From positions 1 through 22,777 of the forward strand of contig JAEDDI010000029.1 in assembly GCA_016293805.1 (NCBI GenBank): a stretch of 22,777 nucleotides of DNA. Reading direction: 5' to 3'. Under the pieces are notes generated by a model. The model ran no database searches. It worked only from the letters and a program-made list of their open reading frames with translations, and was not told the origin of the DNA. Positions 7,878 through 15,486 of the stretch are shown here, piece after piece. This stretch comes from Bacillota bacterium (GTDB lineage Bacteria > Bacillota > Clostridia > Peptostreptococcales > Anaerovoracaceae). Within the stretch, counting starts at the first letter, position 1. Every line of letters starts with the position of its first letter. The translations under genes were made by a program, and so were the position numbers.

Positions 7878-8828
7878 TTAATCAAACAACTTGCTTACAC
7901 TTTCATGGTTGTGAATTCTTGTCATTGCCTCTGCAAAAAGAGGAGCAACTGAAAGCGTTGTCATCTTTTCTATTCTCTTTTCGTCAGGAATAGGAAGTGT
8001 GTTTAAAAGAACTATTTCTTCGATTGCGGATTCTTCAATTCTTGAAATTGCCGGGCCCGAAAGGACAGCATGTGTCGCACATGCATAAACGCTCTTTGCA
8101 CCCATTTTCTTAATAGCATTGGCAGCATTGACAATTGTTCCTGCAGTATCAATCATATCATCTATCAGGATACAGTTCTTGCCGTTGATATCACCTATAA
8201 TGTTCATTATTTCGCTCTTGTTAGGTTCAGGTCTTCTCTTGTCAACGATTGCTATAGGACAGTTTAACGCCTCTGCCATGCTTCTTGTTCTCTTTACCGA
8301 ACCATGGTCAGGTGATACTATGACGAGATTGTCTATATCCTTCTTTTTGAAGTAGTTTACAAGAATAGGCAGCCCCACAAGATGGTCAACAGGAATGTCG
8401 AAATATCCCTGAATCTGTGCAGCATGAAGATCCATTGTAAGGACTCTGTCAGCACCTGCTGCTACAAGAATGTTTGCTACAAGCTTTGCTGTAATCGGAT
8501 CTCTTGCCTTTGCTTTTCTGTCCTGTCTTGCATATCCGTAATATGGAATAACTGCTGTGACTCTTCCCGCGGACGCTCTCTTCATTGCATCTATCATTAT
8601 AAGGAGCTCCATAAGATTGTCATTTACAGGATTACACGTAGACTGTACGATATAGCAGTCTACTCCTCTTACTGTTTCACCGATACTGATTGAGATTTCT
8701 CCGTCGCTAAACTTATTTACTGTAGCCTTTCCCAGAGGCCTGCCCATAATTGCACTGATTTCTTCTGCCAGTGCAGGATGTGAGTTTGCAGTAAACACCT
8801 TATAGTCTGAAAAACCACCTAATTTCAT
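7878..8828 (-). CDS. prs: ribose-phosphate pyrophosphokinase (PRPP synthetase)
   Basis: 316 residues, the standard length of class I PRPP synthetases. It makes 5-phosphoribosyl-1-pyrophosphate from ribose 5-phosphate and ATP for purine, pyrimidine, NAD, histidine and tryptophan synthesis. Seen: the ATP/ribose region YYGYARQDRKAKARDPI (97-113), the catalytic-site histidine in DLHAAQIQGYF (H135), SPDHGSVKR (172-180) and the PRPP loop LIDDMIDTAGT (221-231). The start is ATG 8828; an in-frame GTG at 8834 lies nearer to AGGT and cannot be excluded. It lies 31 bases after the truncated glmU and immediately before pth, an order (glmU-prs-pth) also found in Bacillus. Confidence 0.97.
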   Translation of the reverse strand: MKLGGFSDYKVFTANSHPALAEEISAIMGRPLGKATVNKFSDGEISISIGETVRGVDCYIVQSTCNPVNDNLMELLIMIDAMKRASAGRVTAVIPYYGYARQDRKAKARDPITAKLVANILVAAGADRVLTMDLHAAQIQGYFDIPVDHLVGLPILVNYFKKKDIDNLVIVSPDHGSVKRTRSMAEALNCPIAIVDKRRPEPNKSEIMNIIGDINGKNCILIDDMIDTAGTIVNAANAIKKMGAKSVYACATHAVLSGPAISRIEESAIEEIVLLNTLPIPDEKRIEKMTTLSVAPLFAEAMTRIHNHESVSKLFD

Positions 8829-8859
8829 CGTCACGTTACCTAACCTTTCTTTACACTGT

Positions 8860-9561
8860 TTATTTTTTGCTCTTCTTGAACAATCCGCTTTTCTTTGCCC
8901 ATCCTTCTTTTATGACCTCGCGGGCTCTGCTTATATGCAACGATCCTTCGGGCACATCCTTTGTTACAGTGCTTCCAGCAGCTATGTATGCGCCGCTACC
9001 CACATGAACAGGGGCAACCAGGTTCGTATTGCATCCAATAAATGATCCGTCATCCACTGTGGATCTGAACTTGTTTGTTCCGTCATAGTTGACAAACACA
9101 ACACCGCATCCAAGGTTCACATTCTCTCCGACGTCCGCATCTCCAATATACGTAAGATGTGATGCCTTGGTTCCGTTTCCAATGTTCGAATTCTTGACCT
9201 CGACAAAATCACCAACCTTGCATTCGTTTCCGACATTGCTTCCCGGTCTCATATATGCAAACGGGCCTACTGACGTGTCGCTGCCGACACGGCTTTCAAG
9301 AACTACGGAGTTCATCACTTTAGTTCTGTCCCCTATCCTGGAATCGGCAATGCGGGTTCCGGGGCCTATGACACAGTCCTCTCCGATGTACACATCCCCC
9401 TCCAGATGAACATCAGGATATATAAGAGTTCCTCTCCCGATTACAGCATCATCTGAAATATATGTTCTCCGGATATCGACAAACGCAACCCCTGCCTTTG
9501 CATATTCGAGGTTCTTCTGTATTCTGGCTTTTTCAGCCCTCTTTATATCTTTCATATTCAT
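8860..9561 (-). CDS. stand-alone GlmU C-terminal domain: glucosamine-1-phosphate N-acetyltransferase
   Basis: 233 residues that match only the left-handed beta-helix half of GlmU. After a short helix (residues 1-25, like the GlmU interdomain arm) come hexapeptide repeats (about 35-205). The acetyltransferase active site is complete: R105, E121, K123, H135, Y138, N149 and K164 have exactly the spacing of E. coli GlmU R333, E349, K351, H363, Y366, N377 and K392, an offset of 228. The protein therefore starts where the E. coli pyrophosphorylase domain ends. No trace of the N-terminal LxxGxGTRM nucleotidyltransferase is seen upstream, where murC lies instead; the murC stop and this ATG overlap (ATGA). 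Predicted reaction: acetyl-CoA plus glucosamine-1-P to GlcNAc-1-P. UDP transfer must come from another enzyme. A different amino-sugar-phosphate acceptor is possible but less likely with all residues kept. Confidence 0.85.
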   Translation of the reverse strand: MNMKDIKRAEKARIQKNLEYAKAGVAFVDIRRTYISDDAVIGRGTLIYPDVHLEGDVYIGEDCVIGPGTRIADSRIGDRTKVMNSVVLESRVGSDTSVGPFAYMRPGSNVGNECKVGDFVEVKNSNIGNGTKASHLTYIGDADVGENVNLGCGVVFVNYDGTNKFRSTVDDGSFIGCNTNLVAPVHVGSGAYIAAGSTVTKDVPEGSLHISRAREVIKEGWAKKSGLFKKSKK

Positions 9562-10946
9562 TTCTGTTCCTCATCCATCTTAAGGATAATCTCTCCTGCC
9601 TTGTATATATCACCTGCACCCATAGTGAGTATCAGATCCTTAGGCATAGACTTATTATACACGAATTGTGCAGCCTCTTCTTTTTCTGCGAAATAATATA
9701 CTTCCTTATCAGGATAATTCTTCTTTATTTCATTGAGAAGATCCTGAGAACTTATATTATATGTATTCTTTTCTCTTGCGGCATATATCTCAGTGAGCAC
9801 AACCTTGTCCGCATTCTCGAACGCCCTGCCGAATTCACTGAACAGGGCAAGCGTCCTGGTATACGTATGTGGCTGAAACATACACCACAGCTGTCTGTGC
9901 GGCACATTGCACGCAGCAGCTAAAGTAGCACGTATTTCGGTTGGATGATGTGCATAGTCATCAACCACAGATCTTCCATCCGCAGTCTTCCCCTGAATAT
10001 CAAATCTTCTTGCAGTGCCGCCGTAATTCTCAAGTGTGGACTTAATCACATCAACATCAGTGCCCAGCATATGACAGCAGACAAAAGCCGCCATGGCATT
10101 AAGGATATTATGCTCTCCCGGAACAGCAAGCTGAATTCTTGCAAGGGCTCTGCCCTCAGTGCTAACTGTGAACTGAGGCATGCCGTTTATAAACTCAATG
10201 TCACTTCCGCAGTATGTACAGTTTTCGGAAAATCCGAAAGTGACAACATTGGGACGATTTTTTACAACGCTGTTGACAAATGGGTTGGCATCATAAGCAA
10301 TAATGTATCCGTTGTCAGGAACAAGTCCTGCAAATTCGTTGAATGATGCAACAATATGATCAATATCCTTAAAATAGTCAAGATGATCCGAATCAATATT
10401 GAGAATGATTTCAATTACCGGCTTAAGATTCAGAAAGCTGTCCCTGTATTCACACGCTTCAGTGACAAAATACCGGCTCCTTCCTACAGCCACATTGCCT
10501 CCGATTTCCGAAAGATTTCCTCCTACAGCTATCGTCGGATCCTTGCCCGCATTTCTCAGAATAAGCGAAATCATGGAAGTGGTCGTAGTCTTGCCGTGTG
10601 TTCCTGAAACAGCAATGCTGTACTCATACTCTTCCATAATTGCACCAAGCATCTGGGCTCTTGTAACCGCAGGAATCCCAAGTTCTCTCGCCCTGACAAG
10701 CTCAGGATTATCATCCGATACTGCAACGGTATATACTACAAGATCTGCATCATCCACATTCTCCGCCCTGTGTCCTATGAAAATTCTTGCTCCCTTTGCG
10801 GAAAGCTTATCAGTCATAATTCCCGACTTCATGTCCGATCCGCTTACATCATAACCTCTTTCGATGAGAATATCGGCAATGGCAGAAAGTCCTATTCCGC
10901 CTATTCCGATACAGTGTATTTTCCTGCAATCTGATAAATCAATCAT
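9558..10946 (-). CDS. murC: UDP-N-acetylmuramate--L-alanine ligase
   Basis: 462 residues, normal for MurC. It adds the first amino acid of the peptidoglycan stem peptide in the cytoplasm. Seen: the N-terminal UDP-binding Rossmann motif GIGGIGLSA (14-22) with GSD at 37-39, the ATP loop SGTHGKTTTT (114-123), the central NIDSDHLDYF motif and the C-terminal DDYAHHPTEI and FQPHTYTRT motifs, all diagnostic of MurC among Mur ligases. The start at 10946 has GGAGG 8 bases upstream; the frame opens at 10967 but without a matching site. It is the first gene of the operon running through mfd and shares an ATGA overlap with the GlmU acetyltransferase domain, pairing two steps of peptidoglycan precursor synthesis. 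Confidence 0.97.
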   Translation of the reverse strand: MIDLSDCRKIHCIGIGGIGLSAIADILIERGYDVSGSDMKSGIMTDKLSAKGARIFIGHRAENVDDADLVVYTVAVSDDNPELVRARELGIPAVTRAQMLGAIMEEYEYSIAVSGTHGKTTTTSMISLILRNAGKDPTIAVGGNLSEIGGNVAVGRSRYFVTEACEYRDSFLNLKPVIEIILNIDSDHLDYFKDIDHIVASFNEFAGLVPDNGYIIAYDANPFVNSVVKNRPNVVTFGFSENCTYCGSDIEFINGMPQFTVSTEGRALARIQLAVPGEHNILNAMAAFVCCHMLGTDVDVIKSTLENYGGTARRFDIQGKTADGRSVVDDYAHHPTEIRATLAAACNVPHRQLWCMFQPHTYTRTLALFSEFGRAFENADKVVLTEIYAAREKNTYNISSQDLLNEIKKNYPDKEVYYFAEKEEAAQFVYNKSMPKDLILTMGAGDIYKAGEIILKMDEEQK

Positions 10947-10998
10947 CAAATTAGCCTCCAAAATCATTTTTAATTCCCTGTTTTACACAGGTATTTAT

Positions 10999-11007
10999 AT
11001 TATAACA
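10999..11007 (-). promoter_or_regulatory. extended -10 promoter of the murC-mfd operon
   Basis: Minus-strand TGTTATAAT gives a perfect -10 plus TGn. The -35 region at the right distance (around 11022-11027) is poor. Transcription would begin near 10992, about 45 bases before the murC ATG. It is divergent from the spoVG promoter, about 100 bp away. Confidence 0.5.
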
Positions 11008-11099
11008 CAAAGATTAGAAATTCCATCACTTATTTGCGGTTTTTCCAAATACATCTGTCCCTCTCGAATCTGAATAGTCTGATATTTCTGTCAAAAATC

Positions 11100-11128
11100 T
11101 TGTGCATCATATTATTGTGGGATATAAT
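11100..11128 (+). promoter_or_regulatory. promoter of spoVG
   Basis: TTGTGC (11100-11105), 17-base spacer, perfect TATAAT (11123-11128). The predicted start near 11135 gives a 40-base leader with AAAGGACGG ahead of the ATG. Confidence 0.6.
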
Positions 11129-11174
11129 GGATTCATGAATTAGGTAAAGTTTTCTTTCGAAAGGACGGCAAATA

Positions 11175-11438
11175 ATGAATATAACTGATGTCAGGATCCG
11201 CAAAGTTAGTGATGAAGGCAAGATGAAGGCAGTCGTTTCAATAACCTTTGACGATGAGTTTGTTGTACACGATATTAAAGTAATCGATGGTCAGAACGGC
11301 CTGTTTATAGCCATGCCGAGCAAGAAGATGGGAGAAGGCGATTTCAGAGATATTGCTCACCCTCTTAAATCAGAAACCAGAAACGCTATCAAGGAAGCAA
11401 TCTTTGCAGAGTACGAGAAAATCGCCGAGGCAGAATAA
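11175..11438 (+). CDS. spoVG: septation regulator SpoVG
   Basis: 87 residues, typical of SpoVG. It opens MNITDVRIRKV, continues with the conserved core FDDEFVVHDIKVIDG and FIAMPSKK, and has HPLKSETRNAIKEAI at the end. SpoVG is a small nucleic-acid-binding protein; in Bacillus it affects septation and sporulation, and in Staphylococcus and Listeria it affects capsule, virulence and RNA-level control, so it does not imply spores. AAAGGACGG lies 9 bases upstream. It is monocistronic from its own promoter. In Bacillus spoVG sits directly before glmU-prs in the same direction; here it still adjoins that block but is divergent, with murC next to it. The 3' region is rich in inverted repeats (11455-11541). 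Confidence 0.96.
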   Translation: MNITDVRIRKVSDEGKMKAVVSITFDDEFVVHDIKVIDGQNGLFIAMPSKKMGEGDFRDIAHPLKSETRNAIKEAIFAEYEKIAEAE

Positions 11439-11454
11439 CAAGAACAGAATCTTG

Positions 11455-11541
11455 CGGCAGCAGATGATATGTTCATATTATTATCTGCGCATAATATGCT
11501 ATTGGCGTTTTGGTTTTGCAAAAGAAATCTAAACGCTGCCG
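11455..11541 (+). other. inverted-repeat-rich region downstream of spoVG
   Basis: Between spoVG and the opposing kinase terminator there is no gene, but several nested inverted repeats. CGGCA (11455-11459) can pair with TGCCG (11537-11541) and enclose GCAGAT/ATCTGC with an inner ATATG/CATAT (11460-11488), the short palindrome GCATAATATGC (11489-11499), and GCGTTT/AAACGC around TTTTGCAAAA (11505-11536). This could be a branched 3' UTR structure or a terminator without a classic U tract. Structure was judged by eye only. Confidence 0.3.
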
Positions 11542-11610
11542 GATGAGCCATATCTATTTCTTTGGCAGAAAAAGCAGGCCTTGTGCTTTATACATCTTGA
11601 TTCCGGGCAG

Positions 11611-11640
11611 AAAAAAGGCGCGGCCTCTAAAGCCACGCCT
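11611..11640 (-). terminator. intrinsic terminator of the nucleoside kinase gene
   Basis: Minus-strand AGGCGTGGC pairs with GCCGCGCCT (one G-U pair) around a 7-base loop and is followed by five U residues and UC. It lies 14 bases after the kinase stop codon. On the plus strand the same stem has a C-A mismatch and no U tract, so it serves the minus strand. Confidence 0.75.
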
Positions 11641-11653
11641 GTATTTATTGATG

Positions 11654-13306
11654 TCAGTCAACGAAAATGCTGCCGCCTATGAACTCCCGCAGTATGGAAT
11701 TATTTACTATCACCGAATCGTCTTCAATACTTCTGAAATAGCTGAGGAATTTTATGAGACGCACTGCCTCGCAGTATTCCGGTTCATCAGGCTTTATCTG
11801 CCACAGAAGCGGCCATACATATTTTTTCAGCACTGACAGTTCGTATACATGAACCGAGTTGAAAAGCACATCGGCACAGTTGCTGAACGGGAAGATATTT
11901 CTATCCTCACCCGCTCTCACTTTAGGCCACTGCCTTATTGTATCCTGCGCACTGTAACCCCTGTACTGAAAATCTCTTGCCATTCTTCTGAGCATCCTCG
12001 CATCTGTTGTCGGTATACGGTTATGTCTGTCTATATTCAGCTGAGTAAACGGTGAAATATATATCTTGAATTTCTCATCTGCATCTATATATGGAGTCAG
12101 ATCATCATTCAGAGCATGAATTCCTTCAATAACGACCGGTTCCCCCTCCTTAAGCCTTGTTATTCTTTTTCCGAACACCTTGCACCCTGTTATGAAATCA
12201 AATTCAGGAAGGTCCACTTCTCTTCCTTCAAGCAGGTCGTTCATATTACTGTTGAAAAGCTCCACATCCACGCTTGCAAGACTCTCAAAATCCTTTTCAC
12301 CATATTCATCAAGCGGAGCATCTTTGCGCTCAACAAAATAATCATCAGTTCCAAGATAAAGAGGATGAAGCCCGTTCACCCTCAGCTGAACACAAAGTCT
12401 CCTTGCAAATGTTGTCTTGCCCGATGAAGAAGGTCCGGCTATGAGAATGATTCTCTTCTTCTGTTCTGTAATCATATCAGCAATCTGTGCAATCTTCTTC
12501 TCGTGAAGCGCCTCGGACAGCTGAATCAGATCCCTGTATTCACCCGTCTCAATCTTGCGGTTCAAATCCGATACAAACTGAACACCAAGAATATCCTGCC
12601 ATTTTGTCGCCTCAATAAATGTATCATGCATCTTGTACTCTTCGACATATTCCGGAATGACTGACGGATTCTTCGGATGTGGAAATCTGACAACAATACC
12701 GTCTCTGTATTTTTTCAGTTCAAAATGCTCAATATACCCGGTAGAAGGTACCATCATGCCATAGAAAAAACCCGTATATCCATCAAGGGAGTAAAAACGG
12801 ACTCTCTCTGTATGTCTGCTTATAAGTTCCAGTTTTTCAGGTTCGTTATTTGCAGCAAATCTCTCTGCCGCCTCTTTTCCCGAAACCTCTTCAAGGACGA
12901 AGGGAATATCTTCCGCTATAAGCTCTCTCATTCTCGACTCAATTGCCTCAATCTCATTGTCATCAAGTATCCGCTCGGCAACTGTGAAAAGCCCCTTGCT
13001 GATAGAATTACGCACATCGATAACCATATCCCCCAGAACATCCCTGCACGCCCTGAGATAAATCATTATTACGCTGTTCTGATATATTAGATTGGCAGCC
13101 TGATTTCTCATATCCAGATACTCAATGCTGCAGTCCCTGTCGATTATCTGAGTAAGGGGAACTACTGTATTGTTCTTCTTTGCGGCAAGAACTGTATATT
13201 CAGGCTTATCCTGTTCTCTCGAAACAAGTTCCTCAATCGTCAAAGGAGAATCAGCATACACTGTAACAAATTCAGCTCTGGGATCTTTTTTAATTCTTAT
13301 TTCCAT
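11654..13306 (-). CDS. nucleoside (uridine-type) kinase with N-terminal TGS/ThrRS-like domains
   Basis: 550 residues. The N-terminal part (about 1-270) resembles the TGS and second additional domain of threonyl-tRNA synthetase in outline; the C-terminal part is a phosphoribulokinase/uridine kinase-type P-loop kinase, with Walker A GPSSSGKTTFARR near residue 290, GTDDYFVER, PEFDFITG and VVIEGIHALN. This fusion is common in Clostridia and other anaerobes as a nucleoside kinase. It probably phosphorylates uridine/cytidine or a related nucleoside with ATP or GTP; the role of the synthetase-like part is unknown. Start at 13306 has GAGAGGT 6 bases upstream. It is a single-gene unit with its own promoter (13337-13364) and terminator (11611-11640). 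The specific substrate is inferred only from family. Confidence 0.85.
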   Translation of the reverse strand: MEIRIKKDPRAEFVTVYADSPLTIEELVSREQDKPEYTVLAAKKNNTVVPLTQIIDRDCSIEYLDMRNQAANLIYQNSVIMIYLRACRDVLGDMVIDVRNSISKGLFTVAERILDDNEIEAIESRMRELIAEDIPFVLEEVSGKEAAERFAANNEPEKLELISRHTERVRFYSLDGYTGFFYGMMVPSTGYIEHFELKKYRDGIVVRFPHPKNPSVIPEYVEEYKMHDTFIEATKWQDILGVQFVSDLNRKIETGEYRDLIQLSEALHEKKIAQIADMITEQKKRIILIAGPSSSGKTTFARRLCVQLRVNGLHPLYLGTDDYFVERKDAPLDEYGEKDFESLASVDVELFNSNMNDLLEGREVDLPEFDFITGCKVFGKRITRLKEGEPVVIEGIHALNDDLTPYIDADEKFKIYISPFTQLNIDRHNRIPTTDARMLRRMARDFQYRGYSAQDTIRQWPKVRAGEDRNIFPFSNCADVLFNSVHVYELSVLKKYVWPLLWQIKPDEPEYCEAVRLIKFLSYFRSIEDDSVIVNNSILREFIGGSIFVD

Positions 13307-13336
13307 ATCAATACCTCTCGAAATTGTTTTAACCCC

Positions 13337-13364
13337 ATTATATCAGAAAAAGCAACCAGTGCAA
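13337..13364 (-). promoter_or_regulatory. promoter of the nucleoside kinase gene
   Basis: Minus-strand TTGCAC (13364-13359), 16-base spacer, and perfect TATAAT (13342-13337) preceded by TGA as an extended -10. The start would lie near 13330, leaving a leader of about 25 bases. Confidence 0.6.
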
Positions 13365-13371
13365 TATATGG

Positions 13372-13393
13372 AAAAACTGCCCCTTGGGGCAGT
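13372..13393 (-). terminator. intrinsic terminator after the ydbC-like pair
   Basis: Perfect palindrome ACTGCCCCTTGGGGCAGT (13376-13393); as RNA a 7-bp stem with a CAAG loop, followed on the minus strand by UUUUU. A second 8-bp hairpin, CTGACTCT/AGAGTCAG with a 9-base loop (13418-13442), precedes it between the gene end and the terminator. Confidence 0.8.
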
Positions 13394-13453
13394 GTATCCG
13401 CAAACGGGTGTCAACCCCTGACTCTCTTGATGCCAGAGTCAGCCTGTAACGCT

Positions 13454-13690
13454 CTAACTGAAATGCTCTTCAAGAACTCTTCCAAGGGTTTTCGCTTCCT
13501 CGTCAGTAAGCGTTATTCCTCTGCCAAGCTTGGAATGGTCAGGGCTCCAGTCTCTCAGATCGACCTTGGCAGGTCTGTCATTCCATGAAACCAGATTAAC
13601 CTCCTTCTGCCAGCCTGTCTGGTCATTGACAGACAGTACGCCTATGTGCTTTTCGATTTCGTGAGTTATCGGTTCTTTTGTTTCTGCCAT
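13454..13690 (-). CDS. PC4/YdbC-like single-stranded DNA-binding protein, copy 2
   Basis: 78 residues. The pattern EIEKHIGVLS..TGWQKEVNLVSWN..PAKVDLRDW...H...GRGITLTDEEAKTL matches the bacterial YdbC/PC4 family, whose Lactococcus member has the fold of the eukaryotic coactivator PC4 and binds single-stranded nucleic acid as a dimer. The physiological role in bacteria is not settled. The start at 13690 is set by AGGAG 7 bases upstream; the frame could open at 13711, overlapping the preceding gene, but the shorter form gives the same 78-residue length as its neighbour. It lies 17 bases after copy 1, shares about half of its residues and has an almost identical leader (AGGAGATTA), so the pair arose by tandem duplication. 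Confidence 0.85.
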   Translation of the reverse strand: MAETKEPITHEIEKHIGVLSVNDQTGWQKEVNLVSWNDRPAKVDLRDWSPDHSKLGRGITLTDEEAKTLGRVLEEHFS

Positions 13691-13707
13691 AACTAATCTC
13701 CTCTCCT

Positions 13708-13944
13708 TCATTCACCTGTCTCTTCAAGTAAAAGGAGCGCCAGGCGTTTCGCCTCTGAATCGTGAAGCGTCGTTCCTCTTGACGCATACCTGTGATTCTC
13801 GTCCCATTCACGTATATCCAGCTTGGCAGGTCCGCCATTCCATCTGACTCTGTTCAGTTCCTTGGACCACCCCGTCGGATATGTTGAAATAACTCCGATA
13901 TGCTTCACAATCTCGAATGTCACTTCTTTTGAATAATCCGCCAT
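13708..13944 (-). CDS. PC4/YdbC-like single-stranded DNA-binding protein, copy 1
   Basis: 78 residues: EIVKHIGVIS, TGWSKELNRVRWN, PAKLDIREW and RGTTLHDSEAKRL follow the YdbC/PC4 pattern. It is the promoter-proximal copy, read from 14030-14059, with AGGAG 6 bases before the ATG. It differs from copy 2 mainly in the charge of the loop before RG (DENHRYAS against SPDHSKLG) and at the C-terminus. The middle segment of copy 1 (KELNRVRWN) is nearer to the known Lactococcus form as I recall it, so copy 2 may be the diverged one; this is inference. PC4-type proteins act as dimers, so homo- and heterodimers are possible. Confidence 0.85.
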   Translation of the reverse strand: MADYSKEVTFEIVKHIGVISTYPTGWSKELNRVRWNGGPAKLDIREWDENHRYASRGTTLHDSEAKRLALLLLEETGE

Positions 13945-14029
13945 ATTAATCTCCTTTCCTCATTGCGGGGATGCCCGTCTTAACGCAGAACAGGGAATTC
14001 ATAATGCTGACCCGGGTTCCCCTGCTCTC

Positions 14030-14059
14030 ATTATATCTCTTCCATATTTTTCCAGTCAA
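14030..14059 (-). promoter_or_regulatory. promoter of the ydbC-like pair
   Basis: Minus-strand TTGACT (14059-14054), 18-base spacer, perfect TATAAT (14035-14030). The start near 14023 gives a leader of about 78 bases. The leader can fold: CAGGGGAA at its very 5' end with TTCCCTG (13997-13991, one bulge), and CGGG/CCCG (13977-13966), the latter about 11 bases before the ribosome binding site. Confidence 0.65.
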
Positions 14060-14097
14060 TAGAAAACCGTGTTTTTCTGAAAGAGTTTCATTTAATG

Positions 14098-14121
14098 AAA
14101 AAACAGACTCCACAGAGCCTG
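14098..14121 (-). terminator. intrinsic terminator of the aminotransferase gene
   Basis: CAGGCTC/GAGTCTG on the minus strand (seven pairs, one G-U) with a UGUG loop, followed by six U residues. It lies 14 bases after the stop codon. Confidence 0.8.
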
Positions 14122-14135
14122 TAATTTTCATATTT

Positions 14136-15368
14136 CTATTTCATTGCCGCTTTGATTTTTGCAGGGATTTCTCTGCACCTTGCCTCTGAAACAGAAGCAA
14201 CAGAAACTCTCAGTCCTTTCGCAAGCGGTACAAGGAATATACCTTCAGCTTCAAGTTTCTTCGATACTTCATCAGGATTGTCACACGGTACTGAAGCAAA
14301 GAAACCTGCATCAAACGGAACGATTTCAAGATCAGCATCGGAAGCTGCCTGTTCAAAAGCCTTTCCGCGCTTTATAAGAAGGTCTCTATAGTATGCTCTT
14401 TCCGCATTCACCTTGGCAAGAAGGTCTTCATCTTCATAAATCTTTGCTATTACCTTCTGTGCAGCTCTAGGGCTGTTTGACCATGACGCACGTGCGGAGA
14501 ACTCACACACCTGCTTGAATTCGGCTGCTATTTCAGCAGTAGGTGCCATGCAGATCATTGCCCCGCATCTCATTCCGTATAATGTGAATGTCTTAGATGC
14601 GCTGTATCCGATAACCGGAAGAATGTTTTCAGGAAGTCCTTCAAGCTTTGGAAGGAACTTTCTGTATTCTGATTCATCTCCTGCAAAATCTATATATGCC
14701 ACATCAACATAAAGAGTTATCTTTTTGTCACTTCCCGCCTCTTTGACAGCGTCAATTATGCAGTCCCAGTCACCGAGTGTCATTGAGTATCCTGTCGGAT
14801 TATGTGCCGGTGTATTTATAATAATCACCAGACTGTCCTGCTTTGCGAGAATCTCGTTGAGTTTTGCACTGAAATCCTCTTTATTGAATGTTCCCTCTTC
14901 ATTTAAAAGGGTATATGTTTCAAGTGTTCTTCCAATTTCACCTGCAATTGACTTGTAGTTTGCCCAGTACCAGTCAGAAGTCAGAACAGCATCACCGGGT
15001 TTGCTGTAGTTTCCTATAATATCTCTGATTCCGCCTGTTCCTCCCGGTGTTGCAACTACTTCAGTGAAAGACTTCGGTTCAAAATCAAAGAATGCCGCTT
15101 TCCTGATTGCTGGCTTGAATTCTGCAATACCTCCTATAGGTGCATATTCTGCATAGTCTTCAGGAGCGAGGGTCTTGAAGACATCTGCAACCGATGATAA
15201 GACAACAAGTTTTCCATCATCATCAAGAAGCGCTCCTATTGTTGCATTAACTACCTTGTCCCTGCCTTCTTTTGCTATCATTGCCTTGGCACGGTTGCTT
15301 ATGCCAAAAATCTTGTCTTCCTTGGGAATTGTTCTTCCGTTGGCCTGCGCCATTATATAATCTGCCAT
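14136..15368 (-). CDS. PLP-dependent class I/II aminotransferase (aspartate/aromatic type)
   Basis: 410 residues, one fold-type I aminotransferase domain. Seen: Y75-APIGG in the substrate region, W133 (SDWYWANY), N190 in NTPAHNPTG, D222 and Y225 in VDVAYIDF, the Schiff-base lysine K259 in YSASKTFTLYG and the late GLRVSVASVSE arginine that binds the substrate carboxylate. The SASKTFTLYGMR form around the lysine is like the aspartate/aromatic aminotransferase Ia group. It likely moves an amino group between a dicarboxylic or aromatic amino acid and 2-oxoglutarate; the exact substrate is open. AAAGGAGA lies about 8 bases before the ATG. It is transcribed alone, from 15407-15435 to the terminator at 14098-14121. 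Confidence 0.88.
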   Translation of the reverse strand: MADYIMAQANGRTIPKEDKIFGISNRAKAMIAKEGRDKVVNATIGALLDDDGKLVVLSSVADVFKTLAPEDYAEYAPIGGIAEFKPAIRKAAFFDFEPKSFTEVVATPGGTGGIRDIIGNYSKPGDAVLTSDWYWANYKSIAGEIGRTLETYTLLNEEGTFNKEDFSAKLNEILAKQDSLVIIINTPAHNPTGYSMTLGDWDCIIDAVKEAGSDKKITLYVDVAYIDFAGDESEYRKFLPKLEGLPENILPVIGYSASKTFTLYGMRCGAMICMAPTAEIAAEFKQVCEFSARASWSNSPRAAQKVIAKIYEDEDLLAKVNAERAYYRDLLIKRGKAFEQAASDADLEIVPFDAGFFASVPCDNPDEVSKKLEAEGIFLVPLAKGLRVSVASVSEARCREIPAKIKAAMK

Positions 15369-15406
15369 AGTATTGTCTCCTTTTCTTAAACATTCCTTAA
15401 AAAGGT

Positions 15407-15435
15407 ATTATACCCTATTCCCCGTTCTTAATCAA
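15407..15435 (-). promoter_or_regulatory. promoter of the aminotransferase gene
   Basis: Minus-strand TTGATT (15435-15430), 17-base spacer and perfect TATAAT (15412-15407). It is divergent from the HTH promoter, with about 50 bp between the -35 boxes; the gap contains the 10-bp palindrome GCATTAATGC (15459-15468). Confidence 0.7.
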
Positions 15436-15486
15436 CCTGTACACAAAACAGCAAATCCGCATTAATGCAAAATATGTAAAGGTCAC

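Noticed and set aside
13623..13838. 71-codon minus-strand frame within the PC4-like pair
   Set aside because: It is an out-of-frame overlap of both paralogues, without homology.
13946..14131. 61-codon minus-strand frame in front of the PC4-like pair
   Set aside because: Its start lies upstream of the visible promoter and inside the aminotransferase terminator, with no ribosome binding site. It was treated as leader sequence.
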